A program made the translations under genes and the position numbers. From Candidatus Aeolococcus gillhamiae (GTDB lineage: Bacteria > Chloroflexota > Dormibacteria > Aeolococcales > Aeolococcaceae): a stretch of DNA of 56,403 nt. Location of the stretch: positions 1 through 56,403 of the forward strand of contig QHBU01000196.1 in assembly GCA_003244045.1 (NCBI GenBank). Reading direction: 5' to 3'. The notes below the pieces were generated by a model. That model was not told where the DNA came from, made no database searches, and saw only the letters and a program-made list of their open reading frames with translations. Positions 8,562 through 16,654 of this stretch are shown one piece after another. Position 1 is the stretch's first letter. Every line of letters starts with the position of its first letter.

Positions 8562-9410
8562 ATGACTGACCTCGTTGACGTCCTGCGCACGGTCGTGCGA
8601 CACCCGATGGTGGCCCTCCTGATGTTCCTCAACATCATGGTGATCACGGCGGCGTACCTCGCCCTGCAGACCCCGGTGTACCAGTCGACGGACACACTGC
8701 AGCTGTCGGCCACCGCCGCGGACAGCAACTTCCTGACCCAGATCAACTCGCTAACCCCGCTGTATTCCGCGCTGCTCAGCTCGCCGCAGACACTGGCGGT
8801 GGCACAGACCAACATCGGTCAGACGCAGCTCGCCCAGATCACGGTGGTGACGTTTCCGGACTCGCCGGTCATCAAGGTGAACGCCACCAGCGGCTCGGGG
8901 CCCGCGGCGGAGCTCTCAGCATCCGAGGTGGTGCTGGGCCTCAACCAGCGCCTGACCGGTTCGCAGCTCGGTGCACCGGGGATCACTATCGGAATCATCG
9001 ACGGGCCTAGCTCGGCGGTGATCACGTGGCCCCGACCGGCGCTCACATTCGGAGCGGCCGCCTTCCTGGGGATCCTGCTGTCCACGCTGGCGGCATGGAT
9101 CACCGAACGCGTGCAGCGGCGCCGCCGGGCCAGGAAGGCCGCGGCGACGGCGGCGACGGCGGCGAGGGCCGCGACCCCCACCGCTGAGCGGGTGGGACGG
9201 CTGCACCACGCGCCGGGTAGGCTGGACTACCCGCGCGTCACCAAGGCGGTCGGAGGACGCGACGCAAACAAAGGGCGTCGTGACGGAGGGCCGGCCACCT
9301 TCAGCATCGAGGGCATTGATGACAAGGACGGCGACGCGCAGCGTGGTGCGGCGCCGAGGCCAAACTTGGTTCCACCGAGCGGCGAAACAGGTGACGTCAC
9401 AATCGGGTAG
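8562..9410 (+). CDS. Wzz/YveK-type polysaccharide chain-length (co-polymerase) protein
   Basis: A 282-residue membrane protein. One helix near the N-terminus (about 15-35, MVALLMFLNIMVITAAYLAL) is followed by PVYQSTDTLQLS, the usual opening of the extracytoplasmic Wzz domain, and by a second helix (about 160-185, LTFGAAAFLGILLSTLAAW). That arrangement is of polysaccharide co-polymerases, which control glycan chain length by acting on the Wzy polymerase. After helix 2 comes an Arg/Ala-rich cytoplasmic tail of about 95 residues with no Walker motifs, so no fused tyrosine kinase is present. First gene of the plus-strand half of the locus, 12 nt before the flippase. Confidence 0.8.
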   Translation: MTDLVDVLRTVVRHPMVALLMFLNIMVITAAYLALQTPVYQSTDTLQLSATAADSNFLTQINSLTPLYSALLSSPQTLAVAQTNIGQTQLAQITVVTFPDSPVIKVNATSGSGPAAELSASEVVLGLNQRLTGSQLGAPGITIGIIDGPSSAVITWPRPALTFGAAAFLGILLSTLAAWITERVQRRRRARKAAATAATAARAATPTAERVGRLHHAPGRLDYPRVTKAVGGRDANKGRRDGGPATFSIEGIDDKDGDAQRGAAPRPNLVPPSGETGDVTIG

Positions 9411-9422
9411 GCCACGCGGATC

Positions 9423-10916
9423 GTGAGCACCGTCTTCGCTCGACGAGCCGCGCGTGGCACGGTGTGGACCGCGGCTGCGACGTGGCTCAATCGCCTCTTC
9501 GTCCTGGTCGTCGTGCTCGTCCTCGCGCGGAACCTGGACGCTCGTCAGTTCGGCGTTCTTGGCGTCGCCACGCTGGCGGCGAATGTCGCTCTGCAGCTCA
9601 ACGAGGGCGGCATGATCGACGCACTGATCTGGTGGCCGGGGCGGCAAGACCGCGACGCTGCTGAGACCACGCTTCTCAGTCTCATGGTCCTCGGCGCGGT
9701 CCTCGGCGGCCTTCTCGTCGCTCTGGCCCCGGCGATCGCGACTGTCTTCAGCGCTCCCGACGCCCTGCCGCTGCTGCGCGTGTACGGGATCGTGATCTTC
9801 GTCGACGCCACTGGCAGTGCCTACATTGGGATGTTGACGCGAGAGCTGGACTTCCGTCGTCGATTCTTCCCCGACGTCCTCCCGTCGGTGTGCGGCAGCC
9901 TCTTGACCGTCGGACTCGCGCTCGGCGGTGTCGGCATCTGGTCGTTGGTGATCGGCGACCTAGTGACAGGAATCTTGCGCATGCTCGTCGGCTTCGTGGT
10001 GGTGGGGCGGCACACGGTGCCGCGCTGGCATGCAGCGCTCGCCGCGAAGCTGATGCGCTTCGGACGTGCCGCGCTCGCCAGCACATTCCTGGAGTTCGCG
10101 CTCCAGAACATCGACTACGCGCTCGTCGCCCTGCTTCTCGGGCCCGTCGCGCTGGGTCTGTACACGATTGCGTTTCGCGTCGCGATCCTCCCGTTCCTCG
10201 TGGTCACCTGGGTCATCGCGGGCGTGGCGTTCCCGCTGTACGCGCGCGTCATCAACGACAGGCCCGCGGTGCAGCGAGTGCTCGAGCTCACCATGCGCGT
10301 GTGCGGCAGCCTCGTGGTCCTGATGGGAGTGGGGGTGGCCACCCTTGCGCCCTCTCTCGAGTTGCTCGGTCAGCGCTGGGCTCCCTCGGTGCCGGTGGCC
10401 CGATGGCTGGGCATCTACATCTGCATCCGCTCGGCCGCATTCACTGCCAGCAGCCTTCTGCGAGTGGTCAATCCCCGGGTCAATGCGCTGCTCAAGGGAG
10501 CCTGGGTGGTGCTCCTGGCGGTGCTGATCGCCACAGTGGGTCGCAACGGCATCACCACAGTCGGCGCCATCCAGGTGGTTGTGGCGATTCCCCTGCTGGC
10601 CGCGTATCTGCTGCTGGTGAGGCGCCTCGCCGGGGTGTCGATCTGGCCGGTCATCCTCGACATGGCCCGTATAGCGTTTGCCGCGGCAGTTGCGGCCGCG
10701 GCCACTCTCGCGCTGCGCCATGCCGTGGCGCCGCTTGCCGACCCGACGTCGCTCGGTGCGCTGGTGGTGCTCGGCATCGTGTTCTGCGCCACGTACGCGC
10801 TCGCGCTGGCGCTCATCCTGCCAGGGGTGGCCAGCGACGTGCGCGGCCTGCGTGAGCTGGCCGGGAAGAAGAACGAGACGGCGGCGCGCGCATTGGCCGC
10901 GGAGTCAGTGCCGTGA
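9423..10916 (+). CDS. Lipid-linked oligosaccharide flippase (Wzx / MOP superfamily)
   Basis: A 497-residue polytopic protein with about 12-14 hydrophobic segments. It starts in the usual Wzx manner: RRAARGTVWTAAATWLNRL, then VLARNLDARQFGVLGVATL, the conserved first-helices pattern of polysaccharide flippases of the WzxC type. It would move undecaprenyl-diphosphate-linked repeats across the cytoplasmic membrane to the polymerase. GTG 9423 gives the complete first helix. The 3' end overlaps the deacetylase start by 4 bp (GTGA), indicating coupled translation. Together with the Wzz-like protein, the ligase/polymerase and the priming transferase it completes a Wzx/Wzy-type set. Confidence 0.9.
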   Translation: MSTVFARRAARGTVWTAAATWLNRLFVLVVVLVLARNLDARQFGVLGVATLAANVALQLNEGGMIDALIWWPGRQDRDAAETTLLSLMVLGAVLGGLLVALAPAIATVFSAPDALPLLRVYGIVIFVDATGSAYIGMLTRELDFRRRFFPDVLPSVCGSLLTVGLALGGVGIWSLVIGDLVTGILRMLVGFVVVGRHTVPRWHAALAAKLMRFGRAALASTFLEFALQNIDYALVALLLGPVALGLYTIAFRVAILPFLVVTWVIAGVAFPLYARVINDRPAVQRVLELTMRVCGSLVVLMGVGVATLAPSLELLGQRWAPSVPVARWLGIYICIRSAAFTASSLLRVVNPRVNALLKGAWVVLLAVLIATVGRNGITTVGAIQVVVAIPLLAAYLLLVRRLAGVSIWPVILDMARIAFAAAVAAAATLALRHAVAPLADPTSLGALVVLGIVFCATYALALALILPGVASDVRGLRELAGKKNETAARALAAESVP

Positions 10917-11668
10917 GGCCCACGATCGAGATCGCTGTGCGCGCCTGGGCGCGCGCGCCGGTGCCACTGGGGCCGGCGCTGATGCTGGTCGGCTACCACC
11001 GTATCGCCGACCGCGTGGACGACCTCACCGTGCGCCCGTCCAGGTTCGAGGAGCAGATGCGTTGGCTGGCCGCGCACCGAGCGCGCCTGCCAACCGTAGA
11101 CGTCGAGAGGGCGGCGGCGCCCGCCACGGAGTGGCCGCACCGCGCGGTCGCGCTGACCATCGACGACGCCTGGGAGGACGTGTACCGCAACGGCCTGGCG
11201 GTGATGGCCGAGCTGAAGCTGCCGGTGACCCTCTACGTCCCCAGCAAGCTGATCGGCACGCCCGAGTACATGACGCGCGAGCAGGTGCTCGAGTGCGCCG
11301 CGGCGGGGATCACGATCGGCGGCCACACCCGCAGCCACGCCGACCTGCGCAAGGTCGACGACACCACCCTGGAGAGTGAGCTACGCGGGGGCCGCGAGGA
11401 TCTCGAGGACCTGATGGGCCGGCCGGTCACTCAGTTCGCTTACCCGTTCGGGCACTTTGACGCGAGAGCCCGGGCCGCCGTGATCGGCGCCGGGTATACG
11501 TCGGCGATCACCACGCGCCGTGGCTGGGCACGCCCGGGTGTCGATCCCTTTACCATCCCCCGGAGCTTCATCGAAGACGTCAGCCTGGCCACCTTCACCG
11601 CCTCGGTGCGAGGCGGCCTCAGCGTCCTGACCGCGGCCGACTCGGTTCGAAGGAGGCGGAAGGGATAG
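10913..11668 (+). CDS. Polysaccharide deacetylase (NodB homology domain)
   Basis: A 251-residue carbohydrate esterase 4 protein that removes N- or O-acetyl groups from glycans. The NodB motifs are visible: LMLVGYHRI near the N-terminus, ALTIDDAW (motif 1, with Asp-Asp in place of the commonest TFDDG; the second Asp is the usual metal ligand), GGHTRSHADL (motif 2, His-x-x-x-His metal ligands) and FAYPFGHFD (motif 3). There is no signal peptide, so it may work in the cytoplasm or be membrane-associated. GTG 10913 overlaps the flippase stop. Context points to trimming acetyl groups on the exopolysaccharide or its lipid-linked repeat. Confidence 0.88.
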   Translation: MRPTIEIAVRAWARAPVPLGPALMLVGYHRIADRVDDLTVRPSRFEEQMRWLAAHRARLPTVDVERAAAPATEWPHRAVALTIDDAWEDVYRNGLAVMAELKLPVTLYVPSKLIGTPEYMTREQVLECAAAGITIGGHTRSHADLRKVDDTTLESELRGGREDLEDLMGRPVTQFAYPFGHFDARARAAVIGAGYTSAITTRRGWARPGVDPFTIPRSFIEDVSLATFTASVRGGLSVLTAADSVRRRRKG

Positions 11669-11717
11669 GGGGCGGATACCACGGACGCATCGGTAACGGC
11701 ACGGACTCGGACGACCG

Positions 11718-13184
11718 ATGGCGGAAGATCCCGCCTGGGGAGGGCCTGATCTTGGCAGCATGCGTCACCGACCCTGGCACCACATCACGATGATCGTCCG
11801 CAAGCGCTGGCTGGTGGCGCTGGTGCCGGCCCTGCTGGCCGGGGCCGTGGTGGCCACGCTGGGCACGATCGGCACCTCGGTCAAGGTGCCCGTGGCCAAC
11901 ACCAACGCCACCGGGACGCCCGGCACCACCCAGAGTCCAACCGACCGGCCGACGCCGTCGCCGACGCCGAGCGCCTCGCCGACAGTCACCGCGGCTCCGG
12001 CGACCGGCACCCCGGTCACCTCCTCGACGGCGGCGTCGCGCTCCAAGCCGGCGGTTCACAGGGCCCTCCCCGCCCTCCCGGCCATCGGCGTCTTCGGTGG
12101 TTCGAGCATCGCGCAGATCGCCTTCGGCACCGGCCAGGACGCGTACCTGGGGCACACCAGCAGCTCGGTGTACGTCGAGATCAACGACTACGAGCACGGA
12201 CGCGTCGGTCAGATCCACGCCGCCAACTCGGCGACCAAGGTGCTGGTGTACGCCGAAGTGCAGACCGAAGGACCGAATTCCTGCCAGTGGGACGCGAATC
12301 CGTCGTGGGGTGTCAGCTACTGCTACGCCACCAACAACCACCCCGAGTGGTTCCTGCTCAACAAGAGCGGGCAGCGCGCGCAGTACACCGACAACGGCTA
12401 CTACATGATGGACCTCGGCTCGCCGACGTACCAGGCAGCGTGGGTGGCCAACGAGATCGCCATGGCGCACCGTGACGGCTTCCAGGGCATCGAGATGGAC
12501 GACGTCAACCTCTCGCCCGGGCACGGCACCGATGGCACGCTCGCCAAATACAGCGACTCGCAGTACGAGGCCACGGTGCAGGCATTCGTGGCTGTGGTCA
12601 GCCCGCAGCTCAAGGCGGCCGGGCTGCTGGTCAGCGCCAACATCGGCAACGCGAATCCCTGGGACACCAACGCGCTCAACGAGTCAGTGCAGATCGCGGC
12701 CAGCCTCTCCATCTACAACCACGAGTTCTGGATGCGCTGGCAGGAGGGAACGCCCCTGATGAACGGCGCCGAGTGGGCCGCCTCCATCCACATGGAGGAG
12801 ACGATCCAGAACACCGGCGCGGCGTTCACCGCGCTGACCTATGGCAGCATCAACGACGTCACCGCGATGCGCTACACACGAGGGAGCTTCCTGCTCGGCT
12901 GGAACGGCCGCGCCGGCAGCGCGCTCATCTACCGCCCCGACCCCGACCTTGTGGATCCGTATGCCGCGGACTGGACGACGGACGTCGGCGCGCCGAGCGG
13001 CGCCCGCTACGCGGTTGGCATCGGCTGGCGCCGCGACTTCGCGGCGGGGACCGTGGTGATCAACCCGGCCGGGAGCGGCTCGCAGACGTTCGATCTCCGT
13101 GGCAACTACCGCATGCCCGACGGCTCGGTGGTGTCCTCGGTGACGCTCGGTCCCACGTCCGCGCTGGTGCTTCCCGCGGCCTGA
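11718..13184 (+). CDS. Secreted or membrane-anchored GHL15-like putative glycoside hydrolase
   Basis: A 488-residue protein with an N-terminal basic segment and signal-anchor helix (RKRWLVALVPALLAGAVVA, about residues 28-48), a Thr/Pro/Ser-rich linker (about 60-112) and a TIM-barrel-like catalytic region. The region reads YVEINDYEH, ATKVLVYAEVQ, WFLLNKSGQ, YYMMDLGSP and DGFQGIEMDDVNL, the pattern of the hypothetical glycosyl hydrolase family GHL15 and of GH114-like alpha-galactosaminidase-type barrels; the acidic pair in GIEMDD is the likely catalytic site. A C-terminal beta-sandwich follows (about 400-488). The start is uncertain: ATG 11718, 11760 and 11790 all keep the anchor. It ends the plus-strand glycan operon and may trim the exported polymer. 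Confidence 0.75.
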   Translation: MAEDPAWGGPDLGSMRHRPWHHITMIVRKRWLVALVPALLAGAVVATLGTIGTSVKVPVANTNATGTPGTTQSPTDRPTPSPTPSASPTVTAAPATGTPVTSSTAASRSKPAVHRALPALPAIGVFGGSSIAQIAFGTGQDAYLGHTSSSVYVEINDYEHGRVGQIHAANSATKVLVYAEVQTEGPNSCQWDANPSWGVSYCYATNNHPEWFLLNKSGQRAQYTDNGYYMMDLGSPTYQAAWVANEIAMAHRDGFQGIEMDDVNLSPGHGTDGTLAKYSDSQYEATVQAFVAVVSPQLKAAGLLVSANIGNANPWDTNALNESVQIAASLSIYNHEFWMRWQEGTPLMNGAEWAASIHMEETIQNTGAAFTALTYGSINDVTAMRYTRGSFLLGWNGRAGSALIYRPDPDLVDPYAADWTTDVGAPSGARYAVGIGWRRDFAAGTVVINPAGSGSQTFDLRGNYRMPDGSVVSSVTLGPTSALVLPAA

Positions 13185-13194
13185 TCGCTCGCCG

Positions 13195-13527
13195 CTACTG
13201 CGCTGCGTCGCCTTTCTGAGCGGTGTTCGCCGGTTCGATGAGCAGCACGTGCGCCTCCCGCTCGGCCTTGGGACAGTGCTCGACGCCGCGCGGCACCACG
13301 AACAGCTCGCCCTCGGCCAGCTCGACGTCGCGGTCGCGCAGCTGGATGGTGACCCGGCCGCGCAACACGACGAACAGCTCGTCGGTCTCGCCGTGCGTGT
13401 GCCACACGAACTCGCCCTGCACCTTGACGACGACCAGCTTGTAGTCGTTGAGCCTGCCGACGACGTGCGGGCTCCACTGCTCGGTGAAGCGGGCGAGCTC
13501 GTCGGTGAGGTTGACCTTGGTGTCCAC
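13195..13527 (-). CDS. Small single-domain cupin
   Basis: A 110-residue RmlC-like cupin. GTG 13527 is set by a strong ribosome-binding site (AGGAGG, 4 nt upstream). Motif 1 is WHTHGETDELFVVLRG, giving two His and a Glu as metal ligands; motif 2 is LAEGELFVVPRGVEHCP with the fourth His. Proteins of this short type bind a metal ion and may be dioxygenases, isomerases or mannose-6-phosphate-isomerase-like proteins; no substrate can be assigned. It is divergent from the phosphorylase-like gene, 34 nt apart, so both promoters must lie within or across the short gap. Confidence 0.85.
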   Translation of the reverse strand: MDTKVNLTDELARFTEQWSPHVVGRLNDYKLVVVKVQGEFVWHTHGETDELFVVLRGRVTIQLRDRDVELAEGELFVVPRGVEHCPKAEREAHVLLIEPANTAQKGDAAQ

Positions 13528-13561
13528 GGGTCCTCCTGAACAGGCGCGACGATCCACTACC

Positions 13562-14215
13562 GTGAGTCTGCGCATGGAGGAGGACCGCCCGGCACTCGAT
13601 CCGGACGAGGTGACCGTGGTCGCGGCGACGGCCAACGAGGCGCGGCCGGTGCGCCGGTTGGTGCCGCAACTGCGCCTGGTGCGGGCGGGCATCGGACTGG
13701 CCGACCTCGGTGCGGCGCCGAGCACGCAGGTGGCGTTCAGTGTCGGGCTGGCGGGTGGATTCGACCCGGAGCTGGCGCCGGGCACGGTGGTGATCCCGCG
13801 CGAGGTGGCTCGCGAGGACGGCGTGATGATGGCGTGCGACGTGGCCTGGAGCACGGCGCTGGAACACGCGTCATTGCGGCTGGGGTTCCCGACGGTGACC
13901 GAGCCGCTGCTGTGCGCGGCCGCGGTGGTGACGCACGCCGGCCGCGCCACGTGGTTCGCGAAGGGGTTCGCGGCCGTCGACATGGAGACGGCGTTGCTGA
14001 CCGGGATGGTCCCACGCGTGGCGGCGGTGCGGGTCATCCTCGACACGCCGCTGCACGAGATCTCGCCGGCGTGGGTCCACCCGCGCCGCGCCGCCGCCGA
14101 CCCCCGCAACTGGCGCGAGATGGCGTGGCTGGCGCGCTGGGTGCCGCGCTACACGAAGCGCGCGGCACTGGTGATCGCGGCGGCGCTGGAGGACGTGGCG
14201 CGCGGGTCGCGCTGA
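13562..14215 (+). CDS. Nucleoside-phosphorylase-like protein (MTA/SAH nucleosidase superfamily)
   Basis: About 217 residues with the core of the PNP/UDP family: VTVVAATANEARPVRRLV (active-site Glu in the nEA segment), FSVGLAGGFDPELAPGTVVIP (the conserved GlaGG...pGdvviP strand-loop) and FAAVDMETALL (the ribose-binding Met-Glu motif). Homologues include methylthioadenosine/S-adenosylhomocysteine nucleosidases and the hopanoid-associated HpnG-type phosphorylase. The protein is short and the base-binding region is poorly conserved, so the substrate is open. The start is either GTG 13562 or ATG 13574; neither has a good ribosome-binding site. Confidence 0.7.
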   Translation: MSLRMEEDRPALDPDEVTVVAATANEARPVRRLVPQLRLVRAGIGLADLGAAPSTQVAFSVGLAGGFDPELAPGTVVIPREVAREDGVMMACDVAWSTALEHASLRLGFPTVTEPLLCAAAVVTHAGRATWFAKGFAAVDMETALLTGMVPRVAAVRVILDTPLHEISPAWVHPRRAAADPRNWREMAWLARWVPRYTKRAALVIAAALEDVARGSR

Positions 14216-14222
14216 GGTCCTA

Positions 14223-14462
14223 CTACTCGCCGGCGGGGTGCTCGGTGCCCTTGCGGCTCTCGGCGTCGGCGACCTCCTCGGGGATCTGGTCGCCCTCCTT
14301 GCCGCCGCGACCCGCGGCGGGCGACGCCCTCAGCGGATCGGCGCCGATGTTGTGGGTCGCGTCGTCGTGATGGTCGTGGTCGTGGTGCTGGTCATGGTCG
14401 TGCTCATGGTCATGCTCGTGATCGTGATGGTCGTGGTCGTCGTCGTGGTGCTGGTCGGTCAC
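14223..14462 (-). CDS. Small His/Asp-rich protein, possible metal-binding
   Basis: A 79-residue protein of unknown function. GTG 14462 is chosen because GGAGGAG lies 5 nt upstream. Residues 4-33 are almost entirely His, Asp and Glu (repeats of DHDHHDHEHDHEHD type), about fifteen histidines, as seen in Ni/Zn/Co-binding or storage segments. The remainder is a hydrophilic tail with no recognisable fold, no signal peptide and no membrane segment. The opposite strand reads as a hydrophobic Val/Met run purely because of this composition. A hairpin terminator of the preceding DUF6131 gene lies just upstream, so it has its own promoter or depends on read-through. Confidence 0.6.
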   Translation of the reverse strand: MTDQHHDDDHDHHDHEHDHEHDHDQHHDHDHHDDATHNIGADPLRASPAAGRGGKEGDQIPEEVADAESRKGTEHPAGE

Positions 14463-14496
14463 GTCGTCTCCTCCGGACATTCAACAAAGAAACAGA

Positions 14497-14528
14497 ACGG
14501 CCGCTGAACACTCGCGTTCAGCGGCCGT
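14497..14528 (-). terminator. Rho-independent-type terminator after the DUF6131 gene
   Basis: A perfect 13-bp stem (14497-14509 with 14516-14528) and a 6-nt loop. On the minus strand it is followed by a T-rich run (TCTGTTTCTTTGTT). It would end transcription of the DUF6131 gene before the His-rich gene. Confidence 0.75.
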
Positions 14529-14550
14529 GCAAGTCACTACGTGCGGACGA

Positions 14551-14706
14551 TCAGTAGTAGTGGCGGCGGCCACCGACGGCGCGCCCGGTGGCGCCCATCA
14601 GCTCCAGGATGGCGCCGATGACGATCAGGATGATCCCGATCGTCCACAGGATCGGGACCGCTGCGATGAACCCAATCACCATCAGGATGATGCCCAGAAT
14701 AATCAC
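14551..14706 (-). CDS. DUF6131 family small membrane protein
   Basis: A 51-residue protein, almost entirely two hydrophobic helices (MIILGIILMVIGFIAAVPIL and WTIGIILIVIGAILELMG) followed by GRAVGGRRHYY. This is the layout of the DUF6131 small membrane proteins of actinobacteria, whose role is unknown. GTG 14706 is preceded by GGAGGG at good spacing. The terminator at 14497-14528 lies 23 bp downstream. The methyltransferase gene upstream ends 95 bp away, so it probably has its own promoter. Confidence 0.8.
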   Translation of the reverse strand: MIILGIILMVIGFIAAVPILWTIGIILIVIGAILELMGATGRAVGGRRHYY

Positions 14707-14801
14707 GCTAACCCTCCTCAGGTCAACTGTTTGGTCTTCTCGGTCGGGGAGACCGAACTTGTGACACCGACGGTATCACTTATTACGCCCCGATGTGGGG
14801 A

Positions 14802-15434
14802 TCAGGAAGTTGGTCGCTTGGCCAAGAGCCGCCAGAGCACGCCAAGCCTGGTGCGGTGGACCACCTCGACCGGGACGCCGGCCGAGGCGAAGACGCGGTC
14901 GGGCTCGAGCAGGAGATGGTCCGCCTCGAAGCGCAGCGTCAGCGGCTCGAGGAGGCGCTGGATGAGCACGACGAGGCGGCCGTTGCCGCGGCCGTGCTCG
15001 AAGAAGCGCAGCTCGCCGCCGGGGCGGAGCACCCGCCACGCCTCGCGGACGGCCGCCTCCGGGTTGGCGATGGTGCAGAGCGTCAGCCTCGAGGTGACCG
15101 TGTCGAAGGACGCGTCGGGGTATGGGAGCTGCGTGGCGTCGCCCTCGCGGAGGTCGACGGCGCGTCCGAGCGCGGCCGCGCGGGTGCGGGCCTGGTCGAG
15201 CATCTCGGGCGTGAGGTCGAGCGCGGTGAGCGCGACATCGGACGGGTAGAACGCGAGGTTGAGCCCGGTGCCGACGCCGATCTCCAGCGTGTCCCTACGC
15301 GCGGCGTCGCACACCCACCGGCGGCCGCCGTCGATGTCGAAGAGGCGGGACGTCACGCGCATGGCGCGGTCGTAGCGCGGCGCCTGCTTGCGGTAGGCGC
15401 GGCGGATGCGGTCGGGAGTTTGTCTTGCTGTCAT
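14802..15434 (-). CDS. Class I SAM-dependent methyltransferase
   Basis: A 210-residue methyltransferase of the UbiE/Methyltransf_11 type. Motif I is TLEIGVGTGLNLAFYP (SAM-binding glycine loop), motif II is VALTALDLTPEML with the acidic residue that binds ribose, and motif IV is PDASFDTVTSRLTLCTI. VLRPGGELRFFEHG is the usual motif V/VI. The start (ATG 15434) gives the typical N-terminal RIRRAYRKQAPRYDRAM helix. Small-molecule or lipid methylation is likely; the substrate is not visible. It is followed downstream by DUF6131 on the same strand and preceded by a toxin-antitoxin pair. Confidence 0.88.
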   Translation of the reverse strand: MTARQTPDRIRRAYRKQAPRYDRAMRVTSRLFDIDGGRRWVCDAARRDTLEIGVGTGLNLAFYPSDVALTALDLTPEMLDQARTRAAALGRAVDLREGDATQLPYPDASFDTVTSRLTLCTIANPEAAVREAWRVLRPGGELRFFEHGRGNGRLVVLIQRLLEPLTLRFEADHLLLEPDRVFASAGVPVEVVHRTRLGVLWRLLAKRPTS

Positions 15435-15453
15435 TACGTGTGGTGGACGTTCA

Positions 15454-15738
15454 TCATTTCGCGTGGTGGCGACTGCAGGTCAGCATGATCTTTCCTCCAG
15501 GCGGTGTCCGCAAGACGGTCATCCGCAAGGAGGCCGACGCTGACGCGGACCAGAGGCCGGCGAAGTCGCCCGCCAAATCATGGACACGCAGGGACGGATG
15601 CTTGTCATCTGTCTCCAGCAGCACGAGCGCCTTGATGAACGCTCGACGGTCGGCGACGCTGAAGGTCCGATCGGTCAGGTCGGTCAGAAACGTGGGTGTG
15701 AAAGCGAGCGTGGCGAACGGTTGCGAGGCGCGACTCAC
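15454..15738 (-). CDS. RelE/YafQ-type toxin (mRNA interferase family)
   Basis: A 94-residue RelE/ParE-superfamily toxin. Family features are the helix around RRAFIKALVLLETDDKHPSL, the RVHDLAGDFAGLWSASAS strand-turn with its conserved Leu-Trp, and the C-terminal strand KIMLTCSRHH with the terminal His cluster that supports RNA cleavage in YafQ/RelE enzymes. Its ATG overlaps the antitoxin stop by 4 bp (ATGA). In this antitoxin-first order it should be translated only with its partner. The family is clear; ribosome dependence is inferred from relatives. Confidence 0.85.
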   Translation of the reverse strand: MSRASQPFATLAFTPTFLTDLTDRTFSVADRRAFIKALVLLETDDKHPSLRVHDLAGDFAGLWSASASASLRMTVLRTPPGGKIMLTCSRHHAK

Positions 15739-16016
15739 GACGAGGCGAGTTCTTCCAACTCCTGTCGGGAGAGGCTGACGACGCGTCCCGCCTGCACGTC
15801 ATCGAGTGCCGCGCGCACCCGGGCGACGTGCTCCTTGGTGTAGGCCCAGGCGTCCTCGCGGGCAACGGTCACGGTCGGACGGACGCGGAGTTCATCTCCC
15901 TCGACCTCGATCTCGACCTGGGAGCGGCCCTCGATGCCCAGGGCTTCACGCGCCTTTATGGGGAGCGTCATCCGGCCCTGCTCGTTGATGTCGACCAGCA
16001 GCTTGGTCCTGGACAT
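15735..16016 (-). CDS. AbrB/MazE-type antitoxin
   Basis: A 93-residue antitoxin with a SpoVT/AbrB swapped-hairpin DNA-binding domain: LLVDINEQGRMTLPIKAREALGIEG followed by VEIEVEGDELRVRP. The C-terminal part (about 55-93) is helical and charged and should wrap the toxin. An AbrB-type antitoxin with a RelE/YafQ-type toxin is a less common pairing than RHH-RelE but is seen. Transcription looks leaderless, from the TACCAT box at 16024-16029, and autorepression there is likely. Confidence 0.85.
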   Translation of the reverse strand: MSRTKLLVDINEQGRMTLPIKAREALGIEGRSQVEIEVEGDELRVRPTVTVAREDAWAYTKEHVARVRAALDDVQAGRVVSLSRQELEELASS

Positions 16017-16023
16017 GGAGCCG

Positions 16024-16029
16024 ATGGTA
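16024..16029 (-). promoter_or_regulatory. Minus-10 box giving a leaderless AbrB/RelE transcript
   Basis: TACCAT on the minus strand, 7 nt before the antitoxin ATG, with no ribosome-binding site in between. The predicted transcript starts at or next to the start codon. Confidence 0.6.
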
Positions 16030-16178
16030 GCCTGCCTGTGTCACTGTGGCGAAGTGTCGATTTGACGATGCGGGATGAGTCGCATCGCTCCGCGAGTCTG
16101 GAGCGGGCCTCGGGACAACTGGGAGACGAAGTGCGGATGCCACGCTGACCGGCGGTGGCCCGGAGACCGGTCGCAGCC

Positions 16179-16529
16179 TCAGCCGCGGCGCTGGCCGGCT
16201 CGGATCCTCTCCATGGCCTGGCCGATCCGGCGGCGGCGGGTCTCCGGCTTCCTGGCGTCGGCGATCCAGTGGGCGTATTGCCGGCGATGGCCGTAGGGCA
16301 TCGCATCGAAGGTGGCGTTGAGCATGGGGCGTCGAGCGCGTCCTGGCAGTCGGCCGGGACATCGACGCTGTGCGGGTCGGCGTCGACCATGAGCGACACG
16401 TTGACCGCGCCGCCGAGGTCGAGGCGCAGCTGGCTGCGGATCGCCTTGCTGACCTGGAGCGCGAAGCGGCCGCCGACCATCGGCACCACGGAGCCGCGGT
16501 ACGCCACGCCGTTGAACCTCGCCTTCGCC
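16179..16529 (-). pseudogene. Truncated, frameshifted YdeI/OmdA-type protein (DUF1905 plus PF13376)
   Basis: Two halves of one family are read in different frames. Frame one (from a TAG at 16530) gives FNGVAYRGSVVPMVGGRFAL and SVDVPADCQDALDA, the DUF1905 beta-barrel. Frame two gives MLNATFDAMPYGHRRQYAHW followed by ADARKPETRRRRIGQAMERI, the OmdA-like C-terminal helix bundle. The switch lies at about 16325 in a CCCC run. The first 30 or so residues of DUF1905 are missing before the in-frame stop, so the gene is broken twice. The function of intact relatives is poorly known. Confidence 0.75.
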
Positions 16530-16577
16530 TAGCGAGGTGAGGTCTCTCCCCGAGCGCATTCGAACGGCTTGGTCGCC

Positions 16578-16607
16578 TTGACGCGTGCGATGCGAGAGGA
16601 CTACACT
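16578..16607 (+). promoter_or_regulatory. Sigma70-type promoter of the beta-helix gene
   Basis: TTGACG (16578-16583) and TACACT (16602-16607) are separated by 18 nt, about 48 nt before the ATG at 16655. The TACACT box recurs before other secreted-protein genes in this window. Confidence 0.7.
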
Positions 16608-16654
16608 CCGGCGGCGGCGGGACACTGTTCCGCGACTGGGAGGGGATGGCTGAC

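Noticed and set aside
13448-13561. Upstream extension of the phosphorylase-like gene
   Set aside because: It would run through the divergent cupin gene and its ribosome-binding site, and adds no conserved sequence.
14238-14507. A hydrophobic Val/Met-rich plus-strand frame that looks like a membrane protein
   Set aside because: It is the complement of the His/Asp block; the minus-strand gene has GGAGGAG before GTG 14462, the plus frame has none.
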